Assembly: GCA_033961575.1 (NCBI GenBank)
Contig: CM066729.1
Span: 94,305,001-94,369,000 of the forward strand
Direction of reading: 5' to 3'
Source of the DNA: Aselliscus stoliczkanus
Lineage: Eukaryota > Chordata > Mammalia > Chiroptera > Hipposideridae
Length of the DNA: 64,000 bases
The notes below the pieces were generated by a model that ran no database searches, was not told the origin of the DNA, and saw only the letters and a program-made list of their open reading frames with translations. The translations under genes and the position numbers were made by a program. Below, in pieces: positions 1-12,119 of this stretch. The number at the start of each line of letters is the position of its first letter. Positions within the stretch are counted from its first letter, which is position 1.

Positions 1-1883
1 TATCAAGTGCTATCAGCCCTTTGAGTTATATGTCTCAAGTCATTATTTCTCAAGATATAATTCTTCTTCTGGTGCTTCAGATAGAAGTCCATTTAATCAT
101 AATATATCTTATAATTATCACAACTGACACTTTGACATTCCATTTTGGCCTGGAAGATTGACCCAGGTGTACAGTATATTATCTTTTCAGCATATCCACT
201 CTAATTTTTGTGGCATGAAAAAAGTAACATCTCCAGATTCTTTATCTCACTGTGTACTTGAAAAATAATAGTCTAATATCTGCAGTCTGGCTGTGAAAAG
301 CAGGTAATGGGTTGTCATCATGCTGCCTGCCTGTCTGCCTTCATGCACTTTTCCATAAAGACAGATCATTACTTCAATATTATGCTTAATGTATGTGTCC
401 CCACTTGGCACAAAAAGATGGCCAGTTAGTAACAGGTAATATCCTTCAAGGGAGGGGCAACCTAAGCCAGGCTCAGCCATGTGAAGCCATGGGAGGAATC
501 ATGTAGAGGAAGAAGGATCAGGAACCCTTTGCTTCAGGTTCTGGCTGCCTGCATGTGAAGTGACCTATTGATATGATAATATTTGTCCTCCATGCATTCT
601 TATCAGTATTCCTCTGAAGAGGAAGTGCTGTCTCTTAGGAGGTGCATGATAATACCTTCAGGTAATGGCAGTTTGCAGGCATGGGAAATGAGGTCCAGAG
701 ATTAATTCTTGGATGTGAGACTCAGACTGTGGAAGCTACATTGATCTTTCATATGTGTAAGACAATACAAGGAGCAGTCAGGCCCAATTTGGGGCTCTCA
801 GTCCAAGAGGCTGAAGTCCCCTGGACACAAACTGCATTTTCTCTTATTTTGTGTCTCTCTCTTTCTTAAATTTTTGCCGTCCCTTCTCCACTCCCACTGC
901 ACTGTCATGTGGGAAGCGACAATGGGTGACAGAAAGTTCAATCAAATCAGATACCAATTACTCTCAACTGGATGCCAGGTTCAAGAACAATTTTAGTGCT
1001 AATGAATGGGTACAGACTGACAAACCTGGGGTCCGGTGCTCTGTCCCCAACCCCAGGAACTTTAGCAAATCAAGTTGCCCATTATCTCAGTAAGGTGTCT
1101 GATAAGCTCATTACAGATATGCTTTATTTTTTTAGCAAGAGTCCACCATCTAGCACATCACTCATCAGATGAAATAATAAATTTATTTGGTCATATGGGC
1201 TGTTAAAGTAAATTAATCACAGTTTAATTCATCAAAAAGGATAATGACAACTTATTTATTGGATTATCAGAAAAGTCATGAAGAATTTTTTTAACAAAAA
1301 ACATAGGAAAAATACGTCCTGACTTTTCCAACAATCCGATAATATCCCCACTGCATCTCCACAAAATCCTCATTGAAACTTTCCCCCAAAGAGAAGTAGC
1401 CTTCAGTCAGAAACTTTACCATATTGCCAAGCTAACAAGTTACCTTGCCACATTGTCGTGGATGACGGCAGATGATGTGAAAATTTCTGGGTCAGAGGCA
1501 AAGGATTTTATTACCTATACGCACAAATTTCATAACTTTCACGTTCACATTGGTTCCTGTAGTTCCCTAAGTCCCATGGGTATAATGCAGAGCAAATCAG
1601 ATAGATGTTATATAAACATACTTAAAATGATATTTTAGGGCAAAAGTTATGATACATAGAAATACAAGGAAAAATGGCCCTCCCCTAATACCTTTTTGAA
1701 TTTAAAATTTTCAGTGGATATGAGATTACAATCAACTCTTATACTATGCAAATACAGTAGACTATCTCTCACATATATGAGTATCATTACAGAACTTAAA
1801 GGATTTTTTTTCAGAATATAAAGGATTTTTAGAAAACGTTCTTGCCTTTATTTTTTTCACTCTTCCTCCCTCCATCCATTTCT
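1..1883. other. No gene seen; unique AT-rich sequence
   Basis: I see no exon-like open frame, RNA gene or recognisable repeat here. The short open frames on either strand are what chance gives and have no family resemblance. Confidence 0.5.
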
Positions 1884-1950
1884 TTCCTTCCTTCCTTCCT
1901 TCCTTCCTTCCTTCCTTCCTTCCTTCCTTCCTTCCTTCCATCCTTCCTTG
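1884..1950. repeat. (TTCC)n microsatellite
   Basis: A nearly uninterrupted TTCC tetranucleotide tract in a pyrimidine-rich stretch (about 1860-2010). It makes low-complexity open frames on both strands (Ser/Pro/Leu-rich one way, Glu/Gly/Lys-rich the other) that are not genes. Confidence 0.95.
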
Positions 1951-2173
1951 CTTCATCTTTCCTTCCCCCTTTCCTTCTCCCCTGCCTTTTCTTTTTCTTC
2001 TTCTTGCTTGTGTGTGTATGTGAGATATATTATACATAACATTAGCTACATCACTTTAGATAAAAAGTAATTTTGGATATATGAGAAAAAACATTAGAAT
2101 GGAAATATAGATCAGATAGATAAGATATATTTATTTATAGAATTTTATACATAGGATATAGTTATATCTTATT

Positions 2174-2626
2174 ATTTTTTTATTATTTTTTTAAATTGGA
2201 GAATTGGGGAGGGGAACAGTGTTGGGGAATCAGAGAAGGGGAACAGACAAGCTGCTGTCTTTTTTTGTTTGTTTGTACTTCAGTTTAGTTGGCGGAGGAT
2301 GTTGCTTCACTAGCCCACGTTGGTATCGTCATTGTGCTCTTCCCAGATGAGGCAGATCAGTTGCCGGCCTCTGGATGTCGCTCACCGTGGCTATTGGCAG
2401 CTCATGCTGGCTGTGGGCCACTCACTGTAGCCTGTGGCATCCCACTGCAGCAGGGGCTGCAGCCTACACCGTGGCTGGGGCTCGCACAGCCCAGCTCCAG
2501 ATGGAGCTGTTCTTCACCATCTTAGCTGTAAAGGGCAGCGTCATTGGCCCTCATATGTGGGATCTGAACCTGGGCCACTGGCATCCCAAAAACCAGCTCT
2601 TAACCAATGCGCCACTCAGCTGGCCT
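2174..2626 (-). mobile_element. Long-form tRNA-derived SINE
   Basis: On the minus strand this begins with a tRNA-like head at 2626 (GGCCAGCTGAGTGGCGCATT) holding the Pol III A box and, further in, a B box (GGTTCAGATCC). A GC-rich body of about 300 bp follows, then a CCCCAA-type end and an A-rich tail that reads as poly(T) at about 2174-2195. A 12-bp TSD, ttatatcttatt, lies at 2162-2173 and 2627-2638, showing L1-type insertion. The central repeat block is about one 20-bp unit shorter than in the copy at 61860. Confidence 0.9.
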
Positions 2627-2638
2627 TTATATCTTATT

Positions 2639-3589
2639 TTTTAAAGTTTTGTATTATTACATGTGTGTTTTTGGAAAAGTTACAACTACATTAGCCTTCA
2701 TCTTCTTTTTCTGTAATTCAAGATTGACCAGGTAATCTTCTATTTCTTCCATTTCTAGAAATTTGAGCATTTCATTTTCTTTTTGTAAAGCAATGAAACT
2801 CAGTTGGTTGTTGTTATTTTAGAAAATTGCTCTGTGTATGTGAATAAAACAGACAGAATTAGTATGGTATGTTTAACCTAAGCATTAGAAGAACATAAAA
2901 CAAGATTTCAACTAAAATTTCTTTTTATCTTTTTCACTCCTTTTTGGCTCCCTTTTGTTTTGTGGGGTTCTGGATAGGCCATCCCATGATGTGACACTTC
3001 AGCATGCAGATTATTTCAAGTTGAAAACAATCAAGGTCCAGAAGGCCCAGGAAATACCTTTGACCTTCCCCCAAACTGCCTAAGAAAACTTTAGATAGAA
3101 GGCCTGTTCTGGGGAAGAACTGCCACCATAGATAACTATAGTACAACATAAACTAGTTGCGGCAAACAGGGAGAAAACTAGCTAGGCCCATTTGATCCAA
3201 GTCCTCTCTGTGTTTCATTATTTCCAGATGGCTCAGCAAACATTTGATTATTAAATATGAACTCTTCCCCTCTTCATGCGCATTGCTTTATTTTCCTTTG
3301 AAATCTCAAACCTGTACCTTCTTCTTCTAAGTCCAGAATGAGATATAATATATGCCACATTTTTTCTTACTGTCTTTGGAATTCTTCATGCTTACATGAA
3401 TTCCCCATGTGTATATGTGAAATTTGATTTTCTTCTCTTAATCTGCCTTATGTCATTTTAATCATTTGACCAGCCCTTAGAGCCAAGAAGGGAAAGAGGG
3501 AATTTCCCCTCCCCCACAACTATTTTTTCAAATTTCTCTAGTTTTGATTGCTATATTTAAGAATTGCCTGCTTTGCTACACTTAAAAGT
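2639..3589. other. No gene seen; unique sequence
   Basis: Unique AT-rich sequence without a gene or a repeat that I recognise. Confidence 0.45.
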
Positions 3590-3600
3590 TATGACTTCTT

Positions 3601-3749
3601 GAGGGCCGGCCAAGTGGTTCAGTTGGTTAAGAGCTCGCTCAAGAGTGTGAGCTGCTCTGAGCAACGGCGGTTCAATGCCAGCCCAAGCTGAGTTGCCGTT
3701 GAGCTGCCAACAGGTGGCAGGATGGCTTAGCTGAAAAAAAAAAAAAAAG
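3601..3749 (+). mobile_element. tRNA-derived SINE, different (probably older) subfamily
   Basis: The head starts GGGCCGGCCAAGTGGTTCAG, with an A-box-like TTGGTTAAGAGC and a B-box-like GGTTCAATGCC, and it ends in a 15-base A tract. The body is short and differs from the other SINEs: between the boxes it carries gctgctctgagcaacggcgg. An 11-bp TSD, tatgacttctt, flanks it at 3590-3600 and 3750-3760. Confidence 0.85.
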
Positions 3750-3887
3750 TATGACTTCTTATTAAAATGAACAGCAAAGAGAAAAAAAAATCAGGTTCAC
3801 ATTTCTAACTTTTTTCCCCTTTATTTCCCACTCTCCTTTTCAGTTCTCAATACTTACAAATTCTCAGGGCCATAAAATAGCACTTAA

Positions 3888-3923
3888 CAAATTGTTAAGA
3901 AAAATAATTTTCTTAACAATTTG
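3888..3923. repeat. Perfect 16-bp inverted repeat, 4-nt loop
   Basis: Arms caaattgttaagaaaa and ttttcttaacaatttg are separated by ataa. All 16 positions pair. It is AT-rich and lies in otherwise unique sequence. It has no oligo-U run placed as in a bacterial terminator, and the genome is not bacterial. It could be a mutation product rather than a functional RNA. Confidence 0.9.
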
Positions 3924-6900
3924 AAATAGGAAAAGAAAGTGTTTAAAAAGTATGACTATAAAACAATCAGGGGAAAAATTTTCTACATAAACTAAGAAAG
4001 AAAGTATTTCATTTCATTTACAGTTTTATATATGAAGATAGAAATGTCTTTAAATTTGGAAATTTAAGAATATAATCTGCTGGACAAAGATGGACTGAGA
4101 GAAGGAAACTGAAGATACCCCTTTTAATTGTCTTTTAATTCTGACTTGGGAGGGAAGGAAGGAACATTTAAAACTGGGTGGTGCATTCGCAGGGTAATAT
4201 TGACAGCAATTTCAGATTATCATTGCTTTTTCTAACTAATAATAGGAATTTTTTTTTTCAAATCTGGCAACATTCTAAGACTCATTGTAAACCCATGTTT
4301 TATGAAACAAAGAGAGAGAAGTCACTCTCACTTCTGAAATACTTTGTACAAAAACATCTTGTTTTCTCAATTCTTAGAATCTATATTTATCGTTCTATTC
4401 CCAAATGATTTTATATCTTCTATATAGAAGACTTAGAATAACACGTAAGTTAAATACATGTAGCTAAATCAGTTTCCTTACCTCTATAATCATATTTTTT
4501 TACACATTGTTGTACTCTAACCTATCTCTGAGATGCTCTTGCTTCTCTTTGTTCCCATCCTAACCCTGCCAGAGTCCATTTCCTCCATGAAGACATTACT
4601 CAGTGCTCCTACTCTTTATGAGAAGCCTTTAATTTAGCAGTCTTACCCCTCAACAGGCCAGTAGTATACTAGCATACAGTAGTTAATTAAAGAATACTGG
4701 TATCAAAAACAAAGTTACCTGAATACGTAGTTTTAGTTTGTTTTTAATTTTTTAAATCTTGTCTCTCCAAATACATTAAAAACTACTGAGTAGGGGATAC
4801 TCTGTTGGTTCTAGGACCATGCTGAGCATATTAGATTTAGTTTATAGTATGGTTTCTAATTTGAGTAATTCTAATATTTTACATGATATTACTAAATAGA
4901 TGTTAATTTTCCCAAACATATTTTACTTAGCTTCCAAAAACTTTTATTTTTATTTATGATTATTGAAAAATATTTTTGATAGAACAAAAATAACTCATCA
5001 ACAAGAATGCCTAATTAAGAACGATTCTTGCCTTTTTAAGCTTTTCTAAGAGTTCATTAAATCACAGAGGAGTGCTTTTAAATATTTCTGCCTTATACCT
5101 AGAAGAAAAAAACTTATTTCACCTAAAGACCAAATTCCCAGTGATTTACATGAATTAATTCAGGAGCATCTGCGTCCTTATAGATAACAAGCCTCTTATA
5201 TATCAGCATTATGAAATTATTGACTGGAGAAATGATATTACTTTTTAATATTAATTTAAATAGAGGTGTCCTTTTAAAAAATCTATTTCCTTTTCCAGTT
5301 TATTTTAACTGATTATGTTGGAATATTTCAGGACAATTCTTTCGGTTAATTTGAATTAAAGCTGCAAAATAATTTTGTAAGTTTCAGCCATTTGTCTAGA
5401 ACTTATTGAACACTTTTAACATGTATGATTTATAGCAAGTCAACAGTATTACAATTACTTTAAATTCTATAAATTCAAAATTTTATAAATCACTTTTGGA
5501 AACATGCAATTTTATTGCCTTTATTTTTATAATTATTTTTAAAATTTGTCTCTGTATATTCAGAAATTGATTTGATACTAAAAAAGGATATTTTTAAAAG
5601 CAGTTTTCTCAAAACTGAATCCTATGTTACCTGTTCAATATTGCCTTTTCATAAAAGCAAAATCAGTAAGAAATCCATACCTAAAATTTGTATTAATTTA
5701 GTTTTTATCTTCATGTAACATACAATAAAATAAATCTATAATGAATGGGAAACAAGAAGCAAAAAGAGTAAATAAAAGTACTTTTAAAAAAAACCTAAAA
5801 AATTGCCTCCCAGGTAGCACTTCTAATTATTTTTCAGGATATCAATGTGAAACATATTTTTAATTTCATTGTTAGTTAATAATTATGACAAAACCAATAA
5901 CAGATGTGTTTTAATTAAAGTAATATTAATAGACTGAAATACTAAAGCATATAAAATTTCCTTTACTTTGGAAGTTTCTTATCACATGTGTGTTTTATTA
6001 AATTCATGCGGAAAGGCTGATGTGTAAAATGTAGGACTTTTAGCCACCTGCATCAAATTGCGCAGTCCAATAGTGCTTTCTGCATATTTCGCATCCTAGT
6101 CATTATGTGCCAGTTTTATGCTACCAGTCATCAAAGCAACTTCAACCAGACAGAGGAACCTTTCTTTTTTTTTTTTTTTTCCTTTAAGTGAGGTTGACTC
6201 TAAATTATGGACTCAAACACAATGGGATGCTCATTTTGCTTTCACCAGGCTAAGTTTGACTCTTTCCAGTAATCTCTGTATCTCACACGGCACAGTTGCA
6301 GTGTGTTTCTCCATGGTGTAGGCAGCTGAGCTATGTGTGTTCTGTCTGGGCTTCTGCACACACCTGACAGCAGGCCGTTCATCAGCCCGGAGCCGGAGGC
6401 TTGGCTATTGAATAGCTAAGAAGTGAAGGTAAATGTGCTATTGGACTACTTGACAGGACCTGAAGGAGTAATAGAGCCCTTGACAGACACATCTTTTCCC
6501 AGCTCCACCTGTTTTCAAGGTAGAACTGGGATGTTTTCCAAAATATTGTTCAAATGATGAAGTGTTAAAATTATCTCACTGAGCAGGAATCTTCAATTTG
6601 AAATGCTGCCACCAGCCCCATCAAAATTGGCTTCTAATAAAAATGGTCATGACATACAAAATGAGTAAAAAAAAAAAGGAAAGAAAGACAGCATTTGGGT
6701 CTGAGTAAGTCAGGTAAATATTGTAGTTTCCAAAAATATATTTATGAACATATATGTATTCAACTGCTAACATTGAGTACTTTCTAGGTCTGGGAACTTC
6801 AGATACAGAAATTAATAAACAAATAGAACACAAACACCCAGTATTATGTAATATGAATATGTAATATATGCATTAAGTTTTCATACTTTGGGATAATTAT

Positions 6901-7189
6901 CCCCAAGTGGTATATGAAGCTGATCTTAACTGATTGACATTATTCCCTTCAGGTCCAATGAAAAATTTCATATACTGACTTCATTAAATATTACCCCAAA
7001 TAACCAGGCAGGTGTTAATTTAAGCGTTTTGCAGCTTCTGCCATCACTTTGTAGTTGGGGTACAATGTTCTAATTTACTACAGCTAGTATGTTCTCATGT
7101 TGGCTACGTCAGTTTGGGAACTAAAGAGAAAGCAACCATTGGAATACGAGAATATTTTATTTAAATTTATTACATTGATATATGCTAGT
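3924..7189. other. No gene seen; AT-rich unique sequence
   Basis: About 3.2 kb without a gene or recognisable repeat beyond short homopolymers (A10 near 6668, T15 near 6166). The stretch 6040-6450 is less AT-rich and free of recognisable repeats, so a conserved non-coding element is possible there, but nothing in one sequence can show it. Confidence 0.4.
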
Positions 7190-7197
7190 AACTCCTG

Positions 7198-7199
7198 CA

Positions 7200-7236
<37 letters not shown>

Positions 7237-7627
7237 TTAAAAAGATTTTATTGAGGAATTGGGGGAGAAGAACAGTGCTGAAGAATTGCGGAAGGGGAAC
7301 ACACAAGTTGCTGTACTTTTGTTCTCATTCTAGTTGTGGGGGACGTAGCTTCACTGGCCCATGTTGGCATTATCATTGCTTTCTTCCCCGGTGAGTCAGT
7401 AGCTCGCCGGCCATTGGAGGGATGCTCACGGCTGCTCATGGCAGGTCACTAAAGCTCACGCCCGCTGCCGGCCAGCTCCACTGCAGCCTATGCTTTCACA
7501 GGCGACTCAAGGAAACCAGCTCCTGGTCGAGCTGTTATTCACCATCTTAACTGTAGAGGGCGCAGAGTCAGTGGCCCTCATGTGGGATCCAAGTCAACAC
7601 TTACCCAACGCTCCACTCAGCCAGCCC
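7198..7627 (-). mobile_element. Long-form tRNA-derived SINE with (ATT)n tail
   Basis: Minus-strand copy with its tRNA head at the right end (ggctggctgagtggagcg) and the conserved ...CCTCAATAAAATCTTT tail junction. The tail has become an (ATT)n tract at 7201-7236. The flanks match as an imperfect TSD: aactcctgcacattatta from 7190 against aactcctgtatattattg from 7628. It is more diverged than the copies at 22502 and 61860, for example lacking a good B box. Confidence 0.85.
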
Positions 7628-7689
7628 AACTCCTGTATATTATTGACATATGCACTATACAAGTCATGGGTGTTTTGTCAGTCTAAACG

Positions 7690-7855
7690 TAGAAAATCTC
7701 AAAGTGGTATCAGAATCACCTATGTTATTGTGAAAATCATTGAAACACTAGCCACATCTGGCCCCACTAAATTGATATTCCCCAGTGTAGTTGTTGGAGA
7801 CCTTCATTTTTGAACAGTGCCTTGAGTAATGCTTAGGCACTCTAAAGTATGAGAT
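7690..7855. mobile_element. Old MER5-like (hAT-Charlie) relic
   Basis: The right part (gcactctaaagtatgagatt) and left part (tctcaaagtggtatcagaatcacc) resemble the two ends of MER5-type mammalian hAT miniatures. Recognised by eye only; copy ends and strand are uncertain. Confidence 0.45.
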
Positions 7856-7859
7856 TAAA

Positions 7860-9332
7860 TGGAGATTTAGTACAATAACAGAGAGTCATATGAGGTTATT
7901 TAAGTTTTAAATTTCTACTCCCAATTTGAACCAAGAACATTCATTAGCTGCCACAGACTTTCTCTCCTATATCAGATGGGAACTTATGTAACAGATGTCT
8001 TTCTAAGGTAGAGTTATATTGATCAGCTGTTTGAGAATAGACAGGGAAGGATTAAACATGGTAAGAAACGGAGGTGATTAAAATTCAGATGACATCGTGC
8101 CTGTGGTAGAAAAATGCCATTTCTGCAGCTGATGGACCACTCACTGAAGCTCCGGAAAGAGCTTCCTGAGAACTTGTGCAGAGCTGCAAGAAATATTTTA
8201 TCTTTGCCAAGTAATTTTAGAGATTTTCTGTAAGGCTCATATATGCCTATCACTGAGCTATTGGATTTCCTGTATTAGGATATGAAATGGGGGTAGCTAT
8301 TAACATATTCTGACTGCCTGAATCTAACTGCTAAAGTGAGGATATGCAAATGAACAGTAGGCAGTGGGTTATTTCAGGTGAAGAGATTTCTTTTTTATAT
8401 GCAAAGTTCTCTAATTACCAATTTTATATTCAAACTCAAATGCATTTCTAAGTATATTTTATTCTAATGGCATGGAGATTAATTTTTCACTCAAGAAAAA
8501 TCAGCTGGGTGGCTGTTGCATAATTTAAAGAGCATTCCTGAGAATGAAGCAAAGACTGAAATCAGTGCCCCTTTCTCCCAGATCACCGCCCTGTACAATC
8601 ATAGGAATATGAATGTTGGAAACTAAATTGAAACAAAAGCAGAGACTACTATCTTTCTTAGAAATGGCACCTGTGAATGCCTATGGAAACCAGCTCCACC
8701 CCTTTTGCATACACAAACCTGAAAGCATAAGGAAAGTAACACTCATTAGCAACCCTTGTGTAAAAAATAATAGAAATGTATAGATATATCTTCTGTTCCT
8801 TGTGCAGACAGTTTTGAGGTTCATGCCAACACGCTTTGGAAGGTCTGATTGGGAATGAGCCTATGGAACCGCCCAGTGACCAACTCTTTTGCATATCTTT
8901 GTATTGGTTTTCCTTACTTGCATCCTTAATTCTTCATAGTCCCCACTCTTTTCCCTGGGTATTACTTCAGAACATAAACTAGTCTCAAACATGTTCTTAT
9001 TATTCTCAACCCACAAAATACCTGCTTTTTATTAGCCTTTTCAAATTTACAATTGGCACTTATGTCTTAGAAACCTTTCGTTAGATATTTCTTTTTCTCT
9101 TTATGATTGTCCCAACATTGATAGTGAAGATTAATTAAATACAAACACAGATTATTAGTCTGTGATATACATCACAGCTTAATGAAAATTATGCTTGTGG
9201 TGCTATGTTGATGTTCTATGAAGCATGCACAGATCAATGTTAGAGCAAAGAAATATGTACATTATTATTTTTAATATAATAATTTTGATTAATTACAATG
9301 TCTGTTTGAATTTCTTGTCATAGAATATAAAC
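7860..9332. other. No gene seen; unique sequence
   Basis: No gene or clear repeat. An octamer ATGCAAAT occurs at about 8344-8351, but one such 8-mer is expected by chance and is not called as a regulatory site. Confidence 0.4.
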
Positions 9333-9342
9333 AATAAGAGGA

Positions 9343-9784
9343 TGGAGGGCCGGCCGAGTGCTGCATTAGTTAGGAGTTGGCTTGGGGGTGCCAGCTCTGA
9401 GCAGCAGTGCCACATGTCAGATCCCACATATGAGGGCCAGTGACACTGCACCCTCCACAGCTAAGATGGCGACAACAGCTCCACCTGGAGCTGGGCTGCC
9501 GTGAGTCGCCGGCGACAGTGTAGGCTACAGTGGCGCTGGCTGGCAGCTGGCATGAGTTTTCCTGAGCCGTGAGCCACCATAAGCGACTGTCCAATGGTTG
9601 GCGAGTGACTGCCTTACCTGGGAAGAGTGCAATGATAATGCCAACATGGGCCAGTGAAGCAACATCCTCCACAATTAGACTGAAGAACAAAAGGACAGTA
9701 ATATTTCTGTTCCCCTTCTCTGATTCCCTAATGCTGTTCCCCTTCCCCAATTCCCCAATAAAATCTTCAAAAAAATAAAAATAA
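9343..9784 (+). mobile_element. Long-form tRNA-derived SINE, variant head
   Basis: Plus-strand copy starting ggagggccggccgagtg and ending ccccaataaaatcttc plus an A-rich tail. A 10-bp TSD, aataagagga, lies at 9333-9342 and 9785-9794. The anticodon-loop region carries the extra agctctgagcagcag also seen in the copy at 58906, which marks a subfamily distinct from copies reading gacaccagcggcccc. Confidence 0.9.
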
Positions 9785-10019
9785 AATAAGAGGACAGGGA
9801 ATATACATACACAGTTCTGCTGCACTAACCAAGGTTTGTTTGCAGATAACTTTGATGCCCTTTTTGAGCTGATAAGAGTCTGTCACCCATAAAAGGAGAA
9901 TTTATTTCCTGCCTTTAGACAAAAAAGAGGGAATTTCTGCATTTACTCCTTCTTAGTTGCCTTCAGCTCAAGTTAATTTTTATGTCAAAAAGACATATTT
10001 TGAGGTGACATTCTTGTTT

Positions 10020-10818
10020 CCTTCAATATGGTGGCAAGAACATAAATGAGAAATAAATCAGTTAAAGATGTATTATGGTGACTGAAGTGATAGATGATGG
10101 TGGTGAATAAAGTTGGTGATAATAAAAATATAAAACATACATAAGTTCAAGATTTATTGGCAAATAGCCAACAGGACCTGCTAATATTCTGATTGTACAA
10201 GATGGGGATATAAAAGCATCAAAAGAGACTTTTAAGGTTTTAGCTGAGCCCCAAGTTAAGGAAGCCTAGATAAGAAACATTTAGAGTAGCTAGGTGAAGT
10301 CAAATACTCTGATTTAGCCATAGTAAATTTGAGATACCTATGAAACATCTAAGTGGAGACATCAGGTGAGTAGTATGGCTAAATATGTGGAGCTTGGAGG
10401 GGTGACCAGGATGAAATTAAAAATTCAGAATTGAATGATGCATAGAAAATTCTTAAAGTTGTGGGAATGAATATCATATATATGCAGAATCAAAAGGTAA
10501 GGCATCTCTGGAAGGGAAACATATAAAAGATATATAAAGATCGACCCAAACTTGGAAGGACATAAAGTAAGATATATAAAGATTGACTCAACCTTGGAAG
10601 GACATAAAGTAAGCCTTGACATAAAAGGCTGTTGACTACAGTAGCAGCAAGGGAAATAAAAAGGATAGGGAAGAGCCAAGATGTGCTGAGAATAATCAGT
10701 TATTCAACTTATTCAACAGATATCTATCCATAGCAATGGAAATATGTAGATAAAAAAGAGAGCTGTAATTCATATTTTCATGGAGGCTACATTCCAGCAG
10801 TCATTACAAAGTGTGAAA
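10020..10818 (-). mobile_element. Decayed L2 (LINE-2), reverse orientation
   Basis: The reverse-strand L2 3' region is recognisable: a block around 10335-10410 (gatacctatgaaacatctaag, then a gtggag motif) and the terminal part at about 10695-10800 (attcaacagatatctatcc, then catggaggctacattccag). The copy is strongly diverged, as usual for this ancient family. It holds a local 42-bp duplication (10529-10612). Confidence 0.6.
10529..10612. repeat. 42-bp tandem duplication inside the L2 relic
   Basis: Two adjacent 42-bp units, each beginning gatatataaagat and ending ggacataaagtaa. The second differs from the first by a few substitutions. Confidence 0.85.
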
Positions 10819-10819
10819 G

Positions 10820-12115
10820 TGATATGAGGCCAAACAAAACAGGTCCTCACTATGGAAATTTTAAAATCCCCTTTTCCCTAGTTTCTTAGCTTCTTAGTCC
10901 CTGGTCTTAATCCCTTTCTAAATCAGTTTCTTAATCTTAAACTAAAGATTGTTCCTAGCCTGAATCATAGAATGTCTCTTACCTCCTGCATCAGATAATT
11001 ACCCAGAAGCTTGTGATTTATGCTTGTTGAATGTAATCACTGTGGCCCAGCATTCTTTTCAGGCTCTTCTGGGCCGAACTCCTGGGTAAAAAACACCACG
11101 AGAATAATTAGTTGAAACTAGAGGAAACAGCCACAGACCCCATGAAGCTGAACAGATTTTTGCCCTGCATCAGTAGATTGGAGTCCTGCTTCTTGGGCCA
11201 GCATCTTTAGCCTATTAACTAAAATCCATTTCTCTTCATCTAAGGGCCACTGGGATACAAATGACGCCCCAGCAATGTTCCCCATACACCCTGGCCAAAG
11301 AGACCAACGCGGTCTTCCAGGTGGATCCCGAGACCCCCTTCCTCTCATCTAAGATCAGGTAGGGCGAGAGTTCCGTGGATCCCCACAGGTAGTGACAATG
11401 GCCACATTGAACAGGAAGCAGATACAGAAGAAGAGACCTCCCATCCCTCAACTTCCCATAGAGATTTATGCAAATCACTTCTCTCAGGGGGATATGAGGC
11501 AGGCAGTTAGAGACAGGAATGGGACCTCCAAACATTCCTGAACATTCTATATTGACTATGGAAAGCGACCTCCCAGGGACCTCCCAAAACCTTCCCTCTG
11601 TGCCCAGATTTTCCCGTTATCTACCATAACCATTAACCACTGTGAAGATACTACAAGACACAAACTACCTAACTAGGTTAGACGGGTCAGGTCATTCGCA
11701 CCTGCACAGTAAAGGCCACAACGACCTTCATTTCACCTGGGCCTCATTATACCATCATTATAATACAATACATAGGCCAGGAAGGTGATTAATATCATTA
11801 TAACAGACTGAACTCTGGGGAGGAACATGCACAGTCTAAAAAGAGAGGTAATAGCCTCTTGTCAATCCCATGTGCCAATCAAGAGATCCCATATCCACAG
11901 AGGAGTAGCCCATTCTAGAAGAGAAGGAAAGAAAAACTTCAAATTCTCACTTTGAGCCACGCTTTTCCTTGGCCTGATCCTATTTCTTTGGAGTGTACTA
12001 TTGCTTCTAATAAACTGTTCCTTTTCCCACTGCCTTTTGGTGTCCTGCTCAATTCTTTGTTCAGGATACCAAGAACATGGACACTGCACCAAGAAGGGTC
12101 TGCTCTCCAGTAACA
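10820..12115 (+). mobile_element. Retroviral LTR (probable ERV class I), apparently solo
   Basis: The right end is LTR-like: a polyadenylation signal in ctaataaactgttcc at about 12009-12017, followed by the R/U5-type sequence ccttttggtgtcctgctc and an end at gtaaca. The proposed start is TG at 10820. TG...CA ends plus a 4-bp direct repeat aaag at 10816-10819 and 12116-12119 fit ERV class I insertion, but 4 bp is weak support and about 1.3 kb is long for one LTR, so the left half may be a second element. No gag, pol or env frame is visible. The 3' end is sure, the 5' end is not. Confidence 0.55.
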
Positions 12116-12119
12116 AAAG

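Noticed and set aside
1762..2039. Ser/Pro-rich and Glu/Gly/Lys-rich frames
   Set aside because: Translation of the TTCC microsatellite.
7182..7394. Tyr-run protein frame
   Set aside because: It reads the (ATT)n tail and SINE antisense only.
8344..11475. Octamer ATGCAAAT-like sites at 8344 and 11468 as enhancer elements
   Set aside because: Single 8-mers are expected by chance in 64 kb of AT-rich DNA, and there is no nearby gene.
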